DNA of 49,718 nucleotides from Pseudomonadota bacterium (GTDB lineage: Bacteria; Pseudomonadota; Gammaproteobacteria; Burkholderiales; Burkholderiaceae_C). This document shows, piece by piece, positions 24,132-31,562 of this stretch (positions are counted from its first letter, which is position 1; every line of letters starts with the position of its first letter). The notes below the pieces were generated by a model. The model searched no databases. It was given only the letters and a program-made list of their open reading frames with translations, and had not been told where the DNA came from. Position numbers and translations under genes: made by a program. The stretch covers positions 1 to 49,718 of the forward strand of contig JAIUOM010000015.1 of NCBI GenBank assembly GCA_020161215.1, read 5' to 3'.

Positions 24132-24449
24132 TCAGCCAAAGTGGCAGATGTAGTGGTAGCTGTCCGTCACGCGGATCTCGAACGACGAGTTGCCGGGGAT
24201 GCTGAAGCGCTCGCCAGGCCCGCTGCGCAGCCACTCATTCGAGCCGGCCAGCTTGTAGTCGCAGGCGCCGGCCACGCATTCCATGATCTCGGGCGCGCCG
24301 GTGTTGAAGGTCAGCGTGGCCGGCAGGACCACGCCGACGCTTTTCCGGGTGCCGTCGGCCAGCTGGAAGCCGTGCGAGACGCATTTGCCGTCGAAATAGA
24401 CGTTGGCCTGGGTGGTGAGGGTGACGTTGGGGATGTGCGTGGTGGTCAT
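24132..24449 (-). CDS. ppnP: Pyrimidine/purine nucleoside phosphorylase PpnP
   Basis: A 105-residue cupin-fold protein (formerly YaiE/DUF1255) that phosphorolyses many nucleosides to base and ribose 1-phosphate. Family segments: VYFDGKCVSHGF, GVVLPATLTFNTGAPEIMECVAG, the W of SNEWLRSGPGERFSIPGNSSFEI and the ending DSYHYICHFG. The length is normal. It lies upstream of and in the same direction as nadC, separated by 308 bp. Its occurrence beside a second nucleotide/nucleoside phosphorylase in the same stretch supports a salvage theme, though co-transcription is not shown. Confidence 0.94.
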   Translation of the reverse strand: MTTTHIPNVTLTTQANVYFDGKCVSHGFQLADGTRKSVGVVLPATLTFNTGAPEIMECVAGACDYKLAGSNEWLRSGPGERFSIPGNSSFEIRVTDSYHYICHFG

Positions 24450-24506
24450 GGTGCGCGGGGGGTGGAAAAAAAGCGGAAAGCCAGGAATGGTAGCGAGGCG
24501 GTGACA

Positions 24507-25379
24507 ATGCCGGCCATGTTCGAATCCGCGCCGCGCACCCGCTTCGTCCTGATCGAAACCAGCCACGCCGGCAACGTGGGCGCGGTGGCGCGGGCCATGA
24601 AGGTGATGGGCTTCGACGATCTGGTGCTGGTGCGCCCGCGCTGGGCCGACGTGCTGACCCGGCCCGAGGCCGTCGAGCGCGCCAGCGGCGCCGGCGACGT
24701 GCTGGCGCGCGCCCGCGCCGTGGCCACGCTGGACGAGGCGCTGCAGGGCATGACCCACCTGTGCGCCACGGCCATGACCCCGCGCGACTTCGGGCCCCCG
24801 ACGCGGGCGCCTCGCGAGCATTTTGATTCGCTATTGAATCAGGAGCATGCTGGGCAATATCCACGCCGGCATACGGTTGATATCGATCAAAATCAGCCGC
24901 TGCCCGAGGGCGTGGCCCTGCTGTTCGGGCCGGAGCGCTACGGCATGGCCAACGAGGACGTGTACCGCTGTCACGTGGCGCTGTCGATTCCCGCCGATCC
25001 GGCCTACGGCTCGCTGAACCTGGCGGCGGCGGTGCAACTCATTGCCTACGACTGGCGGCAGGCGCTGGCGCAACGGTTTGGCGCGGCGGGTGCGGCCGGT
25101 GCGCCGGCGCCGGCCGGGCCGGGCGAAGCCACCCAGGCCGACGCCGCCCAGGTCGCCGGCCTACTGACGCATTGGCGGCAGGCGTTGATCGAGATCGGCT
25201 TTCTGGACCCCGCCGCGCCCAAGAAGCTCATGCCCCGGCTGCAGCAGCTGTTCAACCGCGCGCAACTGGCGCCCGAGGAAGTGCACATCCTGCGCGGCAT
25301 CGCCCGCGCCATGCAGCAGGCGGCCCGGCACGCCCCTGGCGGCGGTGCGGGCACGGCGGCCGGTGGCGACAAACGCTAG
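24507..25379 (+). CDS. trmJ: tRNA (cytidine/uridine-2'-O)-methyltransferase TrmJ family
   Basis: A 290-residue SPOUT methylase that 2'-O-methylates tRNA position 32 with SAM. N-terminal RTRFVLIETSHAGNVGAVARAMK, MTHLCATAMTPRDF and the knot motifs LLFGPERYGMANEDVYRCH and IPADPAYGSLNLAAAVQLIAYDW are clear. The C-terminal extension (HWRQALIEIGFL...LMPRLQQLFNRAQL...HILRGIARAMQQA) is the TrmJ-specific tail. Between motifs there is an AT-richer stretch of about 20 residues (LLNQEHAGQYPRRHTVDI) that I judge to be a repeat read in frame. The start is ATG 24507 or 24516; both are in frame and close. Confidence 0.92.
   Translation: MPAMFESAPRTRFVLIETSHAGNVGAVARAMKVMGFDDLVLVRPRWADVLTRPEAVERASGAGDVLARARAVATLDEALQGMTHLCATAMTPRDFGPPTRAPREHFDSLLNQEHAGQYPRRHTVDIDQNQPLPEGVALLFGPERYGMANEDVYRCHVALSIPADPAYGSLNLAAAVQLIAYDWRQALAQRFGAAGAAGAPAPAGPGEATQADAAQVAGLLTHWRQALIEIGFLDPAAPKKLMPRLQQLFNRAQLAPEEVHILRGIARAMQQAARHAPGGGAGTAAGGDKR
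24818..24899 (-). repeat. Repeat sequence inside the trmJ frame
   Basis: On the minus strand this segment contains CTCCTGATTCAATAGC and GAATCAAAATG. This is the same core (CTCCTGA..ATAGC) as in the intergenic family A copies, and its GC is far lower than the codons around it. It is translated in frame and adds residues in a loop between TrmJ motifs, so the enzyme may tolerate it. Confidence 0.5.
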
Positions 25380-25394
25380 ACTCGCGCCCAAGCC

Positions 25395-26165
25395 ATGTTC
25401 AACCGCATCCGTTCGTACGCCCACGCCATCCTGGAGCGCGACCCCGCCGCGCGCAGCGTGTGGGACGTGCTCTTTTCCTACCCCGGTTTCCACGCCCTGG
25501 TGTTGCACCGTCTGGCGCACCCGCTGTGGCGGCGCGGCTGGCACTGGCTGGCACGCTGGATTTCGCACTGGGGGCGCTTTTTCACCGGCATCGAAATCCA
25601 CCCCGGCGCCACCATCGGTCAGCGTGTGTTCATCGACCACGGCATGGGCGTGGTGATCGGCGAAACCGCCGAGATCGGAGACGACTGCACCATCTACCAG
25701 GGCGTCACCCTAGGCGGTACCTCGCTCACCAAGGGCAGCAAGCGCCACCCGACGCTGGGCAAGGGTGTGATCGTGGGCGCCAACAGCCAGGTGCTGGGGG
25801 GCTTCACGGTGGGCGACGGGGCCAAGATCGGCTCCTCGGCGGTGGTCACCAAGCCGGTGCCGGCGGGGGCCACCGCGGTCGGCAACCCGGCGCGCATCAT
25901 CCATGCCGAGGCCGACGCGCGGCGCGAGGAAGTGGCGGCCAAGATGGGTTTTTCAGCCTACGGCGTGACCAACAGCGACGACCCGGTCAGCCAAGCCCTG
26001 CGCGGCCTGATCGACGGCACCGCCAGCCAGGAGCATCAGATCGCCATGCTGTGGCAGGCGGTGGAAAAGCTGGCCTGCCAGACCGACCCGGACTGCGTGC
26101 CCAAGGACGCGGCTCGGCAAGAGCAGTTCTCGGCCGAGAAGCTGAACGAAATCGTCGGCAAGTAG
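25395..26165 (+). CDS. cysE: Serine O-acetyltransferase
   Basis: A 256-residue enzyme that acetylates L-serine with acetyl-CoA, the first step of cysteine synthesis. It has the short-form N-terminus ([35 protein letters not shown]) followed by the left-handed beta-helix of hexapeptide repeats: [43 protein letters not shown] with the catalytic His/Asp region, and the acetyl-CoA site [10 protein letters not shown]. The C-terminal extension after [10 protein letters not shown] is longer than in plain hexapeptide enzymes but usual for betaproteobacterial CysE. It lies 15 bp after trmJ. Confidence 0.95.
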   Translation: MFNRIRSYAHAILERDPAARSVWDVLFSYPGFHALVLHRLAHPLWRRGWHWLARWISHWGRFFTGIEIHPGATIGQRVFIDHGMGVVIGETAEIGDDCTIYQGVTLGGTSLTKGSKRHPTLGKGVIVGANSQVLGGFTVGDGAKIGSSAVVTKPVPAGATAVGNPARIIHAEADARREEVAAKMGFSAYGVTNSDDPVSQALRGLIDGTASQEHQIAMLWQAVEKLACQTDPDCVPKDAARQEQFSAEKLNEIVGK

Positions 26166-26193
26166 GCGCGCGTCCGGACCGGGCCGGGCGCCG

Positions 26194-26418
26194 TCAGTTG
26201 CCCCGGTTCTTGCCGATCTGGTTGCCGATGACGGCACCCGCTGCCGCGCCGCCGATGGTGCCCAGGGTGCTGTCGAACACCGCATTGCCCAACGCCCCAC
26301 CGGCCACGGCGCCCACGCCGGTACCGATCTGCGCGTTGGTGGGCGGGGTGGAGCAGCCCGCGGCGCCCAGCGTGGCGGCGATCAGGGCGACGGTGCTCAA
26401 GGTGCGAAGGTTTTTCAT
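26194..26418 (-). CDS. Glycine-zipper outer-membrane lipoprotein
   Basis: A 74-residue small lipoprotein. The N-terminus MKNLRTLSTVALIAATLGAAGC has a lipobox (LGAAGC, lipidated Cys22). The rest is one glycine-zipper domain: IGTGVGAVAGGALGNAVFD and GTIGGAAAGAVIGNQIG, as in OsmB/SlyB/YmgG-type proteins. The start at 26418 has AGGAG upstream; an earlier in-frame start would add a non-signal leader. It converges with cysE. Such proteins are usually tied to envelope integrity or stress. Confidence 0.85.
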   Translation of the reverse strand: MKNLRTLSTVALIAATLGAAGCSTPPTNAQIGTGVGAVAGGALGNAVFDSTLGTIGGAAAGAVIGNQIGKNRGN

Positions 26419-26572
26419 GGTCAATCTCCTGTGCCGGAGGGCTTGTTTGTGGCTGGATGAAAACATTGTTCAGACTGGCCGCACGCCGGTGCGTCACCGA
26501 GTTTCGCCGGCGCGTGTCAGACGGCGCCGACAAGCGCGAAACGCCCGCCCGCCGGACGATCACGAGGGATGT

Positions 26573-26599
26573 CCAACTTTTCATTGAATGAAAAATTGG
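26573..26599. promoter_or_regulatory. Strong palindrome, candidate IclR operator of the catabolic cluster
   Basis: CCAACTTTTCATT, one central G, then AATGAAAAATTGG: a 27-bp inverted repeat with one mismatched pair. It lies 74-100 bp before the first gene of the 26.7-34.3 kb cluster, in an AT-rich stretch, just where a promoter should be. The cluster encodes an IclR-family regulator, and IclR-type operators (for example TGAAA-N-TTTCA-like KdgR sites) are palindromes of this size. The assignment is inferred. Confidence 0.6.
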
Positions 26600-26672
26600 A
26601 AAATTTGCGTTGTCTGGAGAAGGTCGCGGACGCATGATTCAGGCCACCCAAGTGATCTGAATTCGCCTTCGC

Positions 26673-27545
26673 ATGCCCATCGACAGCGCCACCATCAAGG
26701 CGGTTACCGCTGCGCTCTATGAGCGCTCTCTGAAAGCCATTCCGGCCGACACTCGAGCAGTGCTGGCACGGGCTGGCGAGCGCGAGACCGATCCCACCGC
26801 GCGCCGCACCTTCCGCCTGATGCTCGACAGCGCCGACACGGCTGCGCGCGAGGGGCAACTGGTGTGCAGCGACATCGGATTGCCGACCTACAGCGTCAAG
26901 GTGGGCACCCGAGTGCGTTTCAATGGGCCGGTGCGTCAGGCCATCCAGGACGGCTTCGCCGAACTGGCGGCGACCATGAACCCGCCGATTCTGAAAATGG
27001 TCACCCACCCGCTCACCCATGAGCGCAGCCACGCCGGCAAGGACGTACCGATCGTCAGCTTTGACCTGATAGACGACGTCGACTACGTGGACATCGTCTG
27101 CGCGCCCAAGGCCATGGGCACGGGACGCTGGGAGGCCATGGAGGCCTTCGTGTACCCCACCGTCGAGGACGTGGAGCGCTACGTGCTCGACGTGGTGCTG
27201 CGCGCTGGCTCGCAACCCTGTCTGCCGATCGTGGTGGGCGTGGGCATCGGCGGCACTTTTGACCATGCCGCGCGCCTGGCCAAGGAAGCGGTGTTGCGCC
27301 CACATGGCGAGCCGCAGCCCGATGCGCTGCTGGCGGGCATGGAGCAGCGCTTGCTGGACGCCATCAACCAGATGGGGTTTGGTGCCATGGGCACCGGCGG
27401 AGATTGCAGCGCCATGGCCGTGAACGTGGCGTACTCGGCCAGCCACGGCTTCGTGCCAGTGGCGGTGTGCTTCAACTGCTGGATCAACCGACGCACGGCC
27501 GCGCGCATCCACGGCGATGGGCGTGTCGAGACGCTGTACGGGTGA
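26673..27545 (+). CDS. Class I fumarase/tartrate dehydratase-like alpha subunit (divergent)
   Basis: A 290-residue protein matching the alpha (4Fe-4S) subunit of two-component class I hydro-lyases such as L-tartrate dehydratase. Candidate cluster ligands are C65 (LVCSDIG), C183 (PCLPIVVGVGIGG) and C266 or C269 (VCFNCW). GTFDHAARLAKEAVL and MGFGAMGTGGDCSAMAV are family segments. The usual PKGGGSEN-type active-site loop is replaced by APKAMGTGRWEAMEAF, so the substrate is probably not fumarate or tartrate. The ATG lies 73 bp downstream of a strong palindrome. First gene of the catabolic cluster. Confidence 0.88.
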   Translation: MPIDSATIKAVTAALYERSLKAIPADTRAVLARAGERETDPTARRTFRLMLDSADTAAREGQLVCSDIGLPTYSVKVGTRVRFNGPVRQAIQDGFAELAATMNPPILKMVTHPLTHERSHAGKDVPIVSFDLIDDVDYVDIVCAPKAMGTGRWEAMEAFVYPTVEDVERYVLDVVLRAGSQPCLPIVVGVGIGGTFDHAARLAKEAVLRPHGEPQPDALLAGMEQRLLDAINQMGFGAMGTGGDCSAMAVNVAYSASHGFVPVAVCFNCWINRRTAARIHGDGRVETLYG

Positions 27546-27555
27546 GGGCACCGGA

Positions 27556-28176
27556 ATGAGCCGTTTGCACGAACTGACACTGCCCGTGGTGCCCAGCCAG
27601 ATCCGCGAACTGCGCGTGGGCGACATGGTCAGCCTGACGGGCGCGGTCACCGTCAGCATTGGCATTGCCACGCACCAGCGCATGGCAGAGGCCGTACGTG
27701 GCGGCATTCCGCTGCCAGTGGACCTGCGGGGTGGGGCATTTTTGCACCTGAGCACTTACGTGCGGGAGGTGGGCGACGTGCGCGAGCCGCTCTACCTCAA
27801 CCCGACCACCAGCACCCGCTACAGCGCCTGGATGCCCGACATCGTACGCGGGCTGGGACCACGTTTCGTGGGCGGCAAGGGCGGTCTGGACGAGGCCAGC
27901 GCCACGGCCCTGCGCGCATGCGGCTGCGTCTACCTGTCCTTTCTTGGCGGCGGCAGTCCGCTGCTGTCACGCGCCTTGCGTGCGGTGCGCAGCTCGCACT
28001 GGAACGAATACATCTCGCAGTTCCGGCTGCTGACCCTGGACGTACAGGCGCTGGGGCCAGCCACGGTGGCCATCGACGTGCACGGCGGCAACGCCTACGA
28101 CAGCTTGCGCGCGCGGGCCCAGGCCCGCATGCCCGGCATTCTCGAAGGCCTGCGCGGCGCACGCGGCGCTGGGTAG
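27556..28176 (+). CDS. Class I fumarase/tartrate dehydratase-like beta subunit (divergent)
   Basis: A 206-residue partner of the alpha subunit, 10 bp downstream, with the C-terminal fumarase domain. LRVGDMVSLTGAVTVSIGIATHQRM stands where tartrate dehydratase/fumarase has ...TGRDAAHKR, and NPTTSTRYSAWMPDIVRGLGPRFVGGKGG where they have GPTTS.RM...G..GKG. The overall frame and the GGKG motif are kept, but the Arg-Asp of the first site is lost. Together the pair should form an Fe-S hydro-lyase with a changed substrate pocket. The ATG at 27556 follows a GAGGGCACCGGA stretch. Confidence 0.87.
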   Translation: MSRLHELTLPVVPSQIRELRVGDMVSLTGAVTVSIGIATHQRMAEAVRGGIPLPVDLRGGAFLHLSTYVREVGDVREPLYLNPTTSTRYSAWMPDIVRGLGPRFVGGKGGLDEASATALRACGCVYLSFLGGGSPLLSRALRAVRSSHWNEYISQFRLLTLDVQALGPATVAIDVHGGNAYDSLRARAQARMPGILEGLRGARGAG

Positions 28177-28215
28177 GCGCCGCTTCCTCTCACTTTTGCC
28201 ACAGGACACATCGCC

Positions 28216-29202
28216 ATGCAACGCAGACACCTCAACACCTGGCTCGCCGCCGCCCTGGCCGCCGCCGGGCTCTCCATGACCGTGCCGGCACGGGCGCAGG
28301 GCGGTAACTGGCCGACCAAGCCGGTGCGCCTGGTGGTGCCGTTCCCGGCCGGTGGCAGCACCGACATGGTGGCCCGCTACATCGCTCAGGGCCTCGGCGA
28401 GAAGTTCGGCCAGCAGTTCATCGTCGACAACCGCACCGGCGCGGGCGGCAACATCGGCACCGACCAGGTCGCCAAGGCGGCACCGGATGGCTACACCATC
28501 GGCCTGTCCACATCCGGCCCGTTGGTGAACAATAAATTCTTGTACAAGAGCCTGCCCTTCGATCCCGAGAAAGACCTGACCCCCATCGCCCTGGTGTGCG
28601 AAATTCCCCTGGTGATCGCCAGCAACCCCAAGGTGCCGGCCAAGGGGCTGAAGGAGTTCCTGGCCCTGGCCAAGGCGCAGCCCGCCCAGTACACGGTGGG
28701 CCAGCCCGGCAACGGCACCATCGGTCACCTGGCGATCGAGCAGTTGTCCATGGTTTCGGGTGTTCCCCTCACGACCGTAGCCTACCGGGGCGACACCCCG
28801 GCCATGACGGACCTGTTGTCGGGCAGCATCCAGGCCTTGTCGGCGCCGATCACCGCTTTCATACCCAACCTCAGCGCCGGCCGGTTGCGTGGCCTGGCCG
28901 TGACTTCGGCGACGCGCTTTCCGGGCTTGCGCGACATCCCCACCGCCACCGAGCAGGGCGTGGACATGGTGGCCACGGTGTGGTTTGCCGTGGTCGGCCC
29001 GGCCGGCCTGCCGCAAGAGGTGGTGACGGCGCTGAACACGGCCATCAACGACATCGTGGGCTCCACCTACGGCCGCGCCAAGCTGCAGACCCTGGGCGCG
29101 GTGGTGCACACCGGCTCGCCAGCCCAACTGCGCAAGGCCATGGACGTGGATGCCAGGAAATGGCAGAAGGTGATTTCCACGGCCAATATCACCCTCAACT
29201 GA
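28216..29202 (+). CDS. Bug/TctC-type binding protein
   Basis: A 328-residue periplasmic protein with signal peptide (cleavage after ...VPARAQ, about 28). Family motifs: VRLVVPFPAGGSTDMVARYIA, VDNRTGAGGNIGTDQVAKAAPDGYT, LPFDPEKDLTPI and VAYRGDTPAMTDLLSG. It should bind the carboxylate substrate of the surrounding cluster and hand it to a TctAB permease; no tctA or tctB is in the window. It differs clearly from the other Bug protein at 19927. AGGA precedes the ATG. Confidence 0.94.
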   Translation: MQRRHLNTWLAAALAAAGLSMTVPARAQGGNWPTKPVRLVVPFPAGGSTDMVARYIAQGLGEKFGQQFIVDNRTGAGGNIGTDQVAKAAPDGYTIGLSTSGPLVNNKFLYKSLPFDPEKDLTPIALVCEIPLVIASNPKVPAKGLKEFLALAKAQPAQYTVGQPGNGTIGHLAIEQLSMVSGVPLTTVAYRGDTPAMTDLLSGSIQALSAPITAFIPNLSAGRLRGLAVTSATRFPGLRDIPTATEQGVDMVATVWFAVVGPAGLPQEVVTALNTAINDIVGSTYGRAKLQTLGAVVHTGSPAQLRKAMDVDARKWQKVISTANITLN

Positions 29203-29240
29203 GCGCGCGTGCCCGATTTTCAACGACTGTTTTTCCTGCC

Positions 29241-30185
29241 ATGACCACATCCTCCCGTATCACCCTGTTCGATGCCCATGCCCATTTGGTCGCCGACGAC
29301 CAGCAGGCCTACCCGCGCAACCCGATGCAGCGCGCGGCCAATGCGCCCCCGCGCCTGCCAGGCGTGATCGGCAAGCCCGGTGGCCACCATGGTCCCCAGC
29401 CCATCAACGAGGTGCCCGACGTCTCGCGCATGCTGGAATGGATGGCCCACGAGGGGGTGGACGGCGCGGTGGCGGTGCAAAAACGCATGATCTACCGCTA
29501 CGACAACAGCTACATCCTGGATTCGTCCGACCGGCACCCCGACATCTTCTCCGCCGTCGTGATCCTGGATGCCGAGGACGCGGGTACCGCGCCCCTGGTG
29601 CGCCGCTACATCACCGAGCATGGCCTGGCCGGCGTGCGGCTGTTCGGCGGCCGCGGGGCCGACGGTGGCATGCCCTGGCTGAATTCGCCCATGGCGCTGA
29701 AAACCTGGGAGGTGGCCCAGGCGCACGGCTTGGTCATGGACCTGGAGGTGCTGGCCATCGGCGGTGGCGGCCCGTCGATTCCCACGCTGATCGAGTTGGC
29801 ACGGCGCTACCCCAACGTGCGTCTGGTCCTGGACCATCTGCTGGAGCCTGAAATGGATGAGGGCGAGCACTTCGGCCTGGACGAGCGCTACGAGACGCTT
29901 TCGCCAATTCCCAACATCTCGTTCAAATGGACTTCGATCAACCTGGACATCTGTCGCGAGATGGGTATTCCGGCGCCTCGGGTGCTGCGCCGCGCGGTGG
30001 ATCTGTATGGGGCCGACCGCATCATGTGGGGCTCGGACATTGGCACCTCATCTGGCACTTACCAGGACATGGTGCAGCGCGCGCTGGACTCGGCCGCGCT
30101 GCTCACCGAGGCCGAGCAACGCGCCGTGTTCCACGACACCGGCCGACGCATCTTCGTCAAGGGTGGCGATGGCCGTGGCGGCTGA
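29241..30185 (+). CDS. Amidohydrolase 2-family metal hydrolase (PF04909 type)
   Basis: A 314-residue protein with a TIM-barrel metal site: DAHAH at the start (H13, H15), a mid-protein VLDHLLEP histidine and MWGSDIG near the end (catalytic Asp). PF04909 members include LigI (2-pyrone-4,6-dicarboxylate lactonase), LigJ, decarboxylases and lactonases, so it may hydrolyse, hydrate or decarboxylate the pathway intermediate. The start ATG at 29241 lies in the gap after the Bug stop; an in-frame continuation upstream overlaps the Bug gene and is ignored. Confidence 0.88.
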   Translation: MTTSSRITLFDAHAHLVADDQQAYPRNPMQRAANAPPRLPGVIGKPGGHHGPQPINEVPDVSRMLEWMAHEGVDGAVAVQKRMIYRYDNSYILDSSDRHPDIFSAVVILDAEDAGTAPLVRRYITEHGLAGVRLFGGRGADGGMPWLNSPMALKTWEVAQAHGLVMDLEVLAIGGGGPSIPTLIELARRYPNVRLVLDHLLEPEMDEGEHFGLDERYETLSPIPNISFKWTSINLDICREMGIPAPRVLRRAVDLYGADRIMWGSDIGTSSGTYQDMVQRALDSAALLTEAEQRAVFHDTGRRIFVKGGDGRGG

Positions 30186-30192
30186 ACCCGGC

Positions 30193-30828
30193 ATGTCCAC
30201 CATGCCCAGCCACGACTTCACCACCTTGGACGCCACCGCGCTGGACACGGCCACGGCCTACCGGCTGCTGGTCGGGGCCGTGGTGCCACGGCCGGTGGCG
30301 TGGATCACCACCCGCGGCAAGGATGGCGTGGTCAATGCGGCGCCGTTCAGCTCATACAACTACGTCGCGCACAGCCCGCCGATGGTGGCGGTCAACATCG
30401 GCACGAAGGATGGCCAGCTGAAAGACACCGCGCGCAACATCGTCGAAACTGGCGAGTTCGTGGTGAATGTGCCCAATGTCGAGGTCATGGAGCTGATGCA
30501 CGGCTGCAGTGCCGACTATCCCCCCGAAACCAGCGAGGTCGAGGCACTGGGCATTGATCTGCTGCCTGGCCAGCGGGTCAAGGTGCCGCGTGTGGCGGCC
30601 GCGCCGATCCAGATGGAATGCCGGCTGGAGCGGGCCATTACCCTGGGCCGTGGCTTGAACACGCTGTACATCGGTGAAGTGCTGCTGTTTCACCTGTCGT
30701 CCGCCGTATTCGACGGGCGCCATGTCGACAGCGTGAAGATGCGTCCCATTTGCCGCCTGGGAGGCCCGCTGTATGCCGAGCTGGGCACGCTACACAACCG
30801 GCCACAACTACAAAAGCCCCCGAAATGA
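30193..30828 (+). CDS. Flavin reductase-like (split-barrel FMN-binding) protein
   Basis: A 211-residue protein of the flavin-reductase/DIM6-NTAB family: GAVVPRPVAWITTRGKDGVVNAAPFSSYN is the FMN-binding segment, followed by PPMVAVNIG and TARNIVETGEFVVNV. It could supply reduced flavin or act directly as an oxidoreductase. Start candidates are 30169 (overlapping the previous gene), 30193 and 30202; 30193 gives the family's normal N-terminus. Its stop overlaps the next ATG (ATGA). Confidence 0.87.
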   Translation: MSTMPSHDFTTLDATALDTATAYRLLVGAVVPRPVAWITTRGKDGVVNAAPFSSYNYVAHSPPMVAVNIGTKDGQLKDTARNIVETGEFVVNVPNVEVMELMHGCSADYPPETSEVEALGIDLLPGQRVKVPRVAAAPIQMECRLERAITLGRGLNTLYIGEVLLFHLSSAVFDGRHVDSVKMRPICRLGGPLYAELGTLHNRPQLQKPPK

Positions 30829-31544
30829 ACCGACCATTGCAACTGGGCACCTTCGTCAAGACCGCCTCGCCCCACGTCATCGAGGTGCTGGGCACCACGC
30901 GGCTCGATTTCGTCTGCATCGACGCCGAGCACGCCCCCCTCGACCGCGCCATGCTCGATCTGATGGTCCTGGCCGCCCGCGCCACGCACCTGCAGGCCTT
31001 CATCCGTATTCCCGAGATTCGCCCGGCCCTGGTGTTGTCGTGCCTGGACATCGGCGCCACCGGCCTGCTGGTGCCGCACGTGGACAGCGCCGCGCTGGCG
31101 CGCGAGGTGGTGGCCATGGCGCGCTACCGTGGCGGCGTGCGCGGCTATTCTGGCTCGCCGCGCTTCGCCGGCTACGGCAGCCTGGGCATGAAGGAGGCCT
31201 TGCGCGTGGGCGATGAGGCGCGAATCATCTGCCAGATCGAATCCGATGCAGCGGTTCAGGATGCCGAGGCGATTGCCGCCGTACCTGGCGTGGCCGGCCT
31301 GTTCATCGGGCGCGCCGATTTGGCCCTGTCGATGGGGCTGGACAACTCGCGCGACGAGCGCGTGACCCAAGCCACCCAGCATGTGCTGGACGCGGCACGG
31401 CGCGCTGGCAAGCTGGCCGGCATGCACGTGTCGGGCAACGCCGAGCGCGAGAAGTTCGCCGCCCTTGGTGCGGACTGGTTCGTCGTGGCCTCCGATCAGA
31501 CCCTGCTGCGCGATGCGGCCCAAGCCATCGCGCACCTCGATTAA
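30825..31544 (+). CDS. HpcH/HpaI family class II aldolase
   Basis: A 239-residue metal-dependent aldolase of the HpcH/HpaI (2-keto-3-deoxy-sugar-acid/hydroxy-oxoheptanedioate) family. Motifs: LGTFVKTASPHVIEVLG, DFVCIDAEHAPLD (with the catalytic region), RIPEIRPALVLSCLDIGATGLLVPHVDS and GLFIGRADLALSMG. Such enzymes split beta-hydroxy-alpha-keto acids to pyruvate and an aldehyde. Translationally coupled to the flavin reductase-like gene. It probably performs the carbon-carbon cleavage at the end of the pathway. Confidence 0.9.
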   Translation: MNRPLQLGTFVKTASPHVIEVLGTTRLDFVCIDAEHAPLDRAMLDLMVLAARATHLQAFIRIPEIRPALVLSCLDIGATGLLVPHVDSAALAREVVAMARYRGGVRGYSGSPRFAGYGSLGMKEALRVGDEARIICQIESDAAVQDAEAIAAVPGVAGLFIGRADLALSMGLDNSRDERVTQATQHVLDAARRAGKLAGMHVSGNAEREKFAALGADWFVVASDQTLLRDAAQAIAHLD

Positions 31545-31562
31545 CTTTTTTTTGGAACGCCG

